38,611 nt of DNA from an uncultured Clostridia bacterium (GTDB taxonomy: Bacteria; Bacillota; Clostridia; JAAYHZ01), in the NCBI GenBank assembly GCA_937894465.1, contig CALCRE010000068.1, positions 1 to 38,611 on the forward strand, given 5' to 3'. The notes below the pieces were generated by a model. It did not search any database and had not been told where the DNA came from. It saw only the letters and a list, made by a program, of their open reading frames with translations. Of this stretch, positions 34,116 through 38,611 are shown piece by piece. Position 1 is the stretch's first letter. Every line of letters starts with the position of its first letter. Position numbers and translations under genes: made by a program.

Positions 34116-35108
34116 ATGAATTTTTTAGAAACCATGATCGAAAAGGCAAAAAGAGATAAAAAAACCATTGTGTTGCCTGAAAGCTACGAAATTAGAGTAT
34201 TAAAGGCAGCGTCCATGATATTGGAGAAGGAATTGGCCAATGTCATATTAGTCGGAGATGAGAAAAAGATAAAAGAGGTTGCCGGTGACTTGGAACTATC
34301 TAAAGCGAAAATCATCAACCCGGAAACCTACAAAGGATTCGAGGCATTTGCCGACGCTTTTTATGAAATGAGAAAGAAAAAAGGGATGACACCGGAAAAA
34401 GCCAGGGAAACCATGAAGGATCAACTATATTTCGGCGTTATGTTGGTAAAAATGAATGAAGCCGACGGAATGGTTGCAGGTTCGGTAAACTCCACTGCAA
34501 ATACATTACGTCCGGCATTGCAGATCCTGAGAACAGCACCGGGTACCAAGTTGGTATCTTCATTTTTTGTTATGGATGTTCCAAATTGTGAATACGGAAT
34601 TGATGGAACCTTTATATTCTCGGATTGCGGCTTGGTTGAAAACCCCGACGCCGATCAATTATCTGAAATTGCCATATCTTCATCAAAAACATTCCGTCAG
34701 TTGATGGATGCAGATCCAGTGGTTGCTATGTTATCCTATTCTACTTATGGAAGTGCAAAAAGCGAATTAACTGAAAAAGTGATAGAAGCCACTAAATTGA
34801 CAAAGCAAAAAGCACCTGATTTGATGGTGGACGGAGAATTGCAAGGTGACGCAGCTTTAATACCTTCTGTCGGAGAAAGCAAAGCTCCGGGAAGTAAGGT
34901 TGCAGGAAAAGCCAATGTATTGATTTTCCCGAACATAGACGCAGGAAACATTTGCTATAAATTAGTTCAAAGGTTAGCCAAAGCTGATGCGTACGGTCCG
35001 GTTACACAAGGAATTGCAAGACCGGTCAACGATTTATCAAGAGGTTGCACTGCAGAGGATATCGTCGGTGTAGTCGCCATTACTTGCGTACAAGCCCAAA
35101 GCAAATAG
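34116..35108 (+). CDS. pta: Phosphate acetyltransferase
   Basis: The 330-residue protein is a short-form (Bacillus/Methanosarcina-like) phosphotransacetylase. It includes IVLPESYEIRVLKAA, the GVMLVKMNEADGMVAGSVNST block, GTKLVSSFF and the C-terminal GPVTQGIARPVNDLSRGC motif. It interconverts acetyl-CoA and acetyl phosphate for acetate production. The start at 34116 is chosen from AAGGAG at 34100-34105 and the family N terminus; the upstream in-frame ATG at 34086 has no site. The acetate kinase gene follows on the same strand with no terminator between. Confidence 0.95.
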   Translation: MNFLETMIEKAKRDKKTIVLPESYEIRVLKAASMILEKELANVILVGDEKKIKEVAGDLELSKAKIINPETYKGFEAFADAFYEMRKKKGMTPEKARETMKDQLYFGVMLVKMNEADGMVAGSVNSTANTLRPALQILRTAPGTKLVSSFFVMDVPNCEYGIDGTFIFSDCGLVENPDADQLSEIAISSSKTFRQLMDADPVVAMLSYSTYGSAKSELTEKVIEATKLTKQKAPDLMVDGELQGDAALIPSVGESKAPGSKVAGKANVLIFPNIDAGNICYKLVQRLAKADAYGPVTQGIARPVNDLSRGCTAEDIVGVVAITCVQAQSK

Positions 35109-35203
35109 AATATCAAGCGTTGTTGAGAGCTTTCGTTGACGCTTCTTCAGCTTTCAAGACGCATCATTATCATGAAGTAAAGCGTAATAAAGGAAAGGAA
35201 TGT

Positions 35204-35242
35204 ATGATGTGGTTGTCTTACCGGGTCATACTGGATATGTGA
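35204..35242 (+). other. Possible 12-codon leader frame before ackA
   Basis: An AAGGA at 35190-35194 and a second at 35195-35199 precede ATG codons at 35200 and 35204. The 35204 frame reads MMWLSYRVILDM and stops at 35240-35242, 5 nt before the ackA start at 35248. It could couple translation into ackA, which itself lacks a clear ribosome binding site. Alternatively the ATG at 35200 gives ackA 16 extra N-terminal residues. Confidence 0.3.
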
Positions 35243-35247
35243 TAGAT

Positions 35248-36444
35248 ATGATGGTTTTAGTTATTAATTCAGGTAGTTCATCTTTAAAATATCAATTGAT
35301 CGAGATGAAAACGGAAAGAGTATTAGCGAAAGGTTTATGCGAGCGGATCGGTCTTGATCAGCCTGCATTAAAGCATACGAAAAATGGTGATCCTCAAGTG
35401 GTCAAACAATTGGATTTGAGTGACCATACAAAAGCAATGTCCGCCGTTATTTCCATACTGACCGATAAAGAACACGGTGTTATTACCGATATGAATGATA
35501 TTTCGGTGGTTGGGCACAGAATTGTTCATGGAGGGGAAAAATTTACAGACTCCGTACTGATCGATGATGAAGTTGTTAATGAAATAGAGAATTGCATTGA
35601 GTTGGCGCCTTTGCACAATCCTCCGGGAGTCAGCGGTATCAAAGCGTGTAAGGTGCTTATGCCCAATACTCCTATGGTAGCGGTATTTGACACGGCATTT
35701 CATCAGTCGGTACCTTCTCATGCATATTTGTATGCATTACCTTATGAAATGTATGAAACCTATCGAATTAGAAAATATGGATTCCATGGAACGTCACATA
35801 AATATGTATCAGGCCGCGCAGCTGAATTAATGGGCAAAAAGATTGAGGACACAAAGATCGTGACATGCCATTTGGGTAATGGTGCGAGTATCTGCGCTGT
35901 AAATGGCGGCAAATCCATGGATACCACCATGGGCTTTACTCCTTTGGCCGGCTTGGCAATGGGAACAAGATGCGGTGACATTGATCCGGCTATTGTAACA
36001 TTCATCATGAATAAAAAGAACTATACAGCCGAGCAAGTCAATGACTATATGAACAAGCAATCCGGAATGCTGGGAGTCTCCGGGATCAGCAGTGATTTTA
36101 GAGACATATTAAAAGCCGATGAAGAGGGGAATGAAAGAGCCAAAATTGCATTGGATATGTTCTGTTATCGTGTTCGTAATTATATTGCTCAATATGCCGG
36201 TGTTATGGGTGGTTTGGATGCAATCGTATTTACCGCAGGTGTAGGGGAGAACAATCCTTTCATCAGATCACGTTCCACTACTCGATTAGGATTCTTAGGG
36301 ATCGAAATCGATGAAGCTAAAAACAATACCAAAGCTGAAGAAATTGATGTTTCCACCGAAAATGCAAAAGTCAGAACGTTTGTGATTGCTACCAATGAAG
36401 AATTGGCCATTGCAAGAGAATGTAAAACATTATTGGCGAAATAA
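35248..36444 (+). CDS. ackA: Acetate kinase
   Basis: The 398-residue protein carries all acetate kinase signatures: VLVINSGSSSLKYQLIEM at the N terminus, GHRIVHGGEKF, VFDTAFHQSVP, KYGFHGTSHKYV, HLGNGASICAV, MGTRCGDIDP and FTAGVGENN. It makes ATP and acetate from acetyl phosphate, completing the pta-ackA route. The start at 35248 gives the normal family N terminus and length, with 35251 as an equal alternative, though neither has a strong Shine-Dalgarno sequence. The ATG at 35200 has a better site but adds 16 atypical residues. A strong terminator follows. Confidence 0.95.
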   Translation: MMVLVINSGSSSLKYQLIEMKTERVLAKGLCERIGLDQPALKHTKNGDPQVVKQLDLSDHTKAMSAVISILTDKEHGVITDMNDISVVGHRIVHGGEKFTDSVLIDDEVVNEIENCIELAPLHNPPGVSGIKACKVLMPNTPMVAVFDTAFHQSVPSHAYLYALPYEMYETYRIRKYGFHGTSHKYVSGRAAELMGKKIEDTKIVTCHLGNGASICAVNGGKSMDTTMGFTPLAGLAMGTRCGDIDPAIVTFIMNKKNYTAEQVNDYMNKQSGMLGVSGISSDFRDILKADEEGNERAKIALDMFCYRVRNYIAQYAGVMGGLDAIVFTAGVGENNPFIRSRSTTRLGFLGIEIDEAKNNTKAEEIDVSTENAKVRTFVIATNEELAIARECKTLLAK

Positions 36445-36473
36445 AGCAAACTAAATTAAATGAATCATAAAAG

Positions 36474-36504
36474 GGCAGGCTGTTTCAACGGTCTGTCTTT
36501 TTTT
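36474..36504 (+). terminator. Terminator after ackA
   Basis: A 9-pair stem with G-U pairs (36474-36482 with 36489-36497) closes a TTTCAA loop and is followed by seven T residues. Confidence 0.85.
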
Positions 36505-36551
36505 CGTACACCATGGATAGTGTCGCTCCATTAAGAAGCAAAAACACTTTC

Positions 36552-36600
36552 TTTACAGTTATTATTAAATATGGTACTATGAATATAGGGAATTAATTCC
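36552..36600 (+). promoter_or_regulatory. Promoter and palindromic operator of binding lipoprotein C
   Basis: TTTACA (36552-36557) and TACTAT (36575-36580) are spaced 17 bp apart. The perfect palindrome GGAATTAATTCC (36589-36600) covers the expected transcription start, a typical repressor position. GAGGAA at 36607-36612 is the ribosome binding site for the ATG at 36620. Confidence 0.6.
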
Positions 36601-36619
36601 ACAAGCGAGGAATTTATCT

Positions 36620-38233
36620 ATGAAACTGAAGAAAAATTTCTTAATGTTTTTAGTAATGCTATTTCTTATGTATAATTTGGCATGTGATTTCACAGGTAAC
36701 GATAAACAAATTACAACCATTACTTCTGATACTGCTTTTGTGACCGGCAAGGAAACACAGAAGGAAACAACAAAGATCAATGTCTTTGACTCCTTCCGAG
36801 AAATTTCAATCATGTTGAATTATCCGATCACAAGGATGAATGCACAGGACCTAAGTGCAAATCTGGAAATGCGCATAGACGGTGTCAGAGAGTACATGGA
36901 AAAGGTTTATGGAATCATTGTGAACATCGATATGGTAAAATTAACGGACTATGAATCGGAAAGGTCGACTCGATTGTTATCCGGAGACGGCACGGACATA
37001 TACTGCATCGGTAATCCTGAAGTATTCTATTTTGAAAACATCGTTGGCAATGTCACGATTGATTATGTATATACAGCGGATCTGACAGACTTTATTGGTC
37101 AATATTATCCCGAAGTAAGATATATGATGGAATTGAATCCGGAATTAGAATCGGTCATCGTACAAAATGAACGCATCTTAGCTGTACCCGGTTGCACAAG
37201 TATGCCCATGGATTTATATGCATTGATTTTTAACAAAAAAATATATGAACTAGATAAGAACAAGTACTTAACTGCAGATGATATTGTAGAGATTTATACA
37301 AAGATGAGTGAAATTCAGCCGGATTATTATGGAATATGTAACTTCCGCTTGTTTATAAATCTTGCATTGCCGAATGAATTGTTGGATGGATTTACAATCG
37401 TTGAGGACTTTCATCCGGTGCTGTTAGAAGAAAGCATAGCATTTAAGGATATCTTCACAAAGTACGGTAAGATATGCAACGCAAGCAGTAACATGGATAC
37501 ATCATCGTTTACGTTTTGGGATGGTGTATGGCTGGATCCTTCTGTTTTTGGGAAACAAAAATCCATAGAAGATTTTAAATCGTTAAAGGTGGCACCTGCC
37601 ATCGAATTGGTGAATTATTCTTCTTTTAGAAATTCAGTGATGAGTGTAAACAATTCAAGTAAATTCAACGAATGCTACGATATCATACCTGTTCAGTACA
37701 AACTCCGTCAGCCGAAAATATGTTATGGCCCTAAATATTATATTAGTGTATACAGTGACGAGATAGAAGCTTCCCTAACATTTTTACGTTGTTTGGAATA
37801 TGACCAAACCGTTTATGACTTCATGCGTTACGGCGTTAAGGATGTGGATTATGTCGAAACCAACGAGGGATTGATTTTGAATAATACATACACGATAAAA
37901 AATATTTTCAGCCCCCGGCTCGACAGAAAATTAGCACATGATTTTATACAATGGGATGATTTTCTATCGGAATATATGAAATCCCAATCGCAACCCGGTA
38001 TAGATGATGAGTATTGGTACAGCCTGTCTGTTCAAAGTGTGATTGAGGATTTATTAAAAAACAATCAGTCATTTGCGAATATAGTGAAAAGCAGAAGAGA
38101 TATTTATAATGGAATCTATAGGGATATAAGAGGTGTTTCTGCCGATACGGCATACAACAATTTTTTAAATAAGTTTGACGTAAATGACAGTATATATATG
38201 ATTGATGAGATTATTTTGAACATAAAAGAGTAA
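36620..38233 (+). CDS. Extracellular solute-binding lipoprotein C (divergent)
   Basis: The 537-residue protein has a lipoprotein signal (MKLKKNFLMFLVMLFLMYNL, then Ala-Cys with lipobox Cys 22) and a Thr-rich linker to about residue 55. The mature part has features of large family-1 sugar-binding proteins: a FREISIMLNYPIT first strand, MRIDGVREYMEKVYGIIV helix-strand unit, a DLYALIFNKKIYEL hinge-like segment and TADDIVEIYTKM. It is only distantly related to lipoproteins A and B and lacks their calcium-type loop. No permease lies beside it. The next gene begins with a close relative of its N-terminal 100 residues. The ligand is unknown. Confidence 0.8.
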   Translation: MKLKKNFLMFLVMLFLMYNLACDFTGNDKQITTITSDTAFVTGKETQKETTKINVFDSFREISIMLNYPITRMNAQDLSANLEMRIDGVREYMEKVYGIIVNIDMVKLTDYESERSTRLLSGDGTDIYCIGNPEVFYFENIVGNVTIDYVYTADLTDFIGQYYPEVRYMMELNPELESVIVQNERILAVPGCTSMPMDLYALIFNKKIYELDKNKYLTADDIVEIYTKMSEIQPDYYGICNFRLFINLALPNELLDGFTIVEDFHPVLLEESIAFKDIFTKYGKICNASSNMDTSSFTFWDGVWLDPSVFGKQKSIEDFKSLKVAPAIELVNYSSFRNSVMSVNNSSKFNECYDIIPVQYKLRQPKICYGPKYYISVYSDEIEASLTFLRCLEYDQTVYDFMRYGVKDVDYVETNEGLILNNTYTIKNIFSPRLDRKLAHDFIQWDDFLSEYMKSQSQPGIDDEYWYSLSVQSVIEDLLKNNQSFANIVKSRRDIYNGIYRDIRGVSADTAYNNFLNKFDVNDSIYMIDEIILNIKE

Positions 38234-38276
38234 ATTGGGGAACAAGATGCAGCCTTAAATAAATGTCCAAGAGAAA

Positions 38277-38290
38277 AGGAACCGGTTCCT
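38277..38290 (+). repeat. 14-bp palindrome upstream of the last gene
   Basis: AGGAACCGGTTCCT is a perfect palindrome with the same GGAA-N4-TTCC frame as the palindrome at 36589-36600 in front of the related gene. No T-tract follows, so an operator is more likely than a terminator. Confidence 0.4.
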
Positions 38291-38344
38291 GACAAAAGGT
38301 AAAATCCAAATCTGAGCTTGAAAAATATATTGTAAAGGGGTGTG

Positions 38345-38611
38345 TTGACCTTGAAAAGAGCAGTTTACATAATAGCCGTAGTTCTTGTGTTGATCGCAAA
38401 TCGTTACAACATCAAAAATCATCGAACCTATTCTATGGGACCAATACCGACAAATATCCGTCTTCTTTCCTTACCCTCCGGCAAACAGGAATATTGTTGA
38501 TAATTTTAATATGCGAATGGAAGAAGTAAAGGAATATGTCGAGAAGAAATATGGGGTTGTCGTTGAATTTGAAATGACGACTCTGGTGAGTTATAAAGAG
38601 GAGATGGAGAT
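38345..38611 (+). pseudogene. Disrupted paralogue of binding lipoprotein C, cut by window end
   Basis: A TTG start (38345 or 38351) with AAAGGGG upstream opens a signal-like frame (LKRAVYIIAVVLVLIA) that loses homology after about 38398 and stops near 38500. The frame one base later carries QYRQISVFFPYPPANRN and MRMEEVKEYVEKKYGVVVEF, clearly homologous to FREISIMLNYPIT and MRIDGVREYMEKVYGIIV of lipoprotein C. That frame has a TGA at 38391-38393, so it cannot start upstream. Compared with lipoprotein C, about 26 residues containing the lipobox Cys and Thr-rich linker are missing at the junction. A deletion of roughly 80 bp that also broke the frame fits. A sequencing error alone would not restore the Cys. 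The gene runs off the window. Confidence 0.65.

Noticed and set aside
1..38611. CRISPR array, tRNA, rRNA, phage or complete transposon genes
   Set aside because: No regularly spaced repeats, cloverleaf sequences, rRNA segments, integrase, transposase or phage structural genes were seen on either strand.

Overview
The window reads as a chromosomal segment of a low-to-moderate-GC, Gram-positive, fermentative anaerobe of the Clostridia type. The support is: strong AGGAGG-type ribosome binding sites, many lipoproteins with lipoboxes followed by Thr-rich linkers, LipO/YtcQ-like extracellular sugar-binding proteins, a pta-ackA acetate pathway, L,D-transpeptidase and VanX-like peptidoglycan enzymes, and no outer-membrane (SusC/SusD) machinery. 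I see no rRNA, tRNA, CRISPR array or prophage. Genus cannot be decided by reading alone.

Region 1 (1-12.9 kb) is a polysaccharide-use island with a near-symmetrical layout: binding lipoprotein A, two tandem paralogous giant heparinase-II/III-like proteins (about 1,135 aa each, no signal peptide, C-terminal beta-propeller), binding lipoprotein B, and a convergent gene for a GHL10-like TIM-barrel protein. No ABC permease or ATPase for sugar uptake is present, so the binding proteins must work with a transporter encoded elsewhere. A shared sequence of the form ATTGAACAAT-N2-TCCAATA lies upstream of both the first lyase gene and binding protein B and is a candidate binding site for the island's regulator.

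Region 2 (13-23 kb) is mostly housekeeping: an ABC-F ATPase gene split by a one-base frame change, a DEAD-box RNA helicase, a convergent aroF-tyrA aromatic amino acid pair, a YgiQ-type radical SAM gene that looks leaderless, a uroporphyrinogen-decarboxylase-like methyltransferase homologue, a histidinol phosphatase, and a GNAT acetyltransferase.

Region 3 (23-29.1 kb) is a cell-envelope block: a small lipoprotein, an MBOAT O-acyltransferase with its AlgJ/AlgX-like SGNH partner (export and O-acylation of a surface glycan), then on the other strand a VanX-like D,D-dipeptidase lipoprotein with an SH3 domain and an L,D-transpeptidase with two YkuD domains, the first of which lacks its catalytic residues.

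Region 4 (29.1-34 kb) is a second carbohydrate operon: a heparinase-like alpha/alpha-barrel protein, a GH127 beta-L-arabinofuranosidase-like enzyme and an HpcH/HpaI-type aldolase. About 190 nt of structured, non-coding DNA bounded by two near-identical CCTAAAGG hairpins sits between the promoter and Shine-Dalgarno sequence of this operon and its first start codon. It looks like a non-autonomous IS200/IS605-type (PATE-like) insertion that would both unhook translation and terminate transcription. This is the most unusual structure in the window.

Region 5 (34-38.6 kb) holds pta-ackA, a third binding lipoprotein, and at the right edge the start of a fourth, paralogous one. The fourth is frame-disrupted and lacks the lipobox and linker. 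Taken together, polysaccharide fragments are captured by lipoproteins, cut by cytoplasmic lyases and glycosidases, their acid products cleaved by the aldolase, and carbon flows through acetyl-CoA to acetate with ATP gain; this flow is inferred from gene content.
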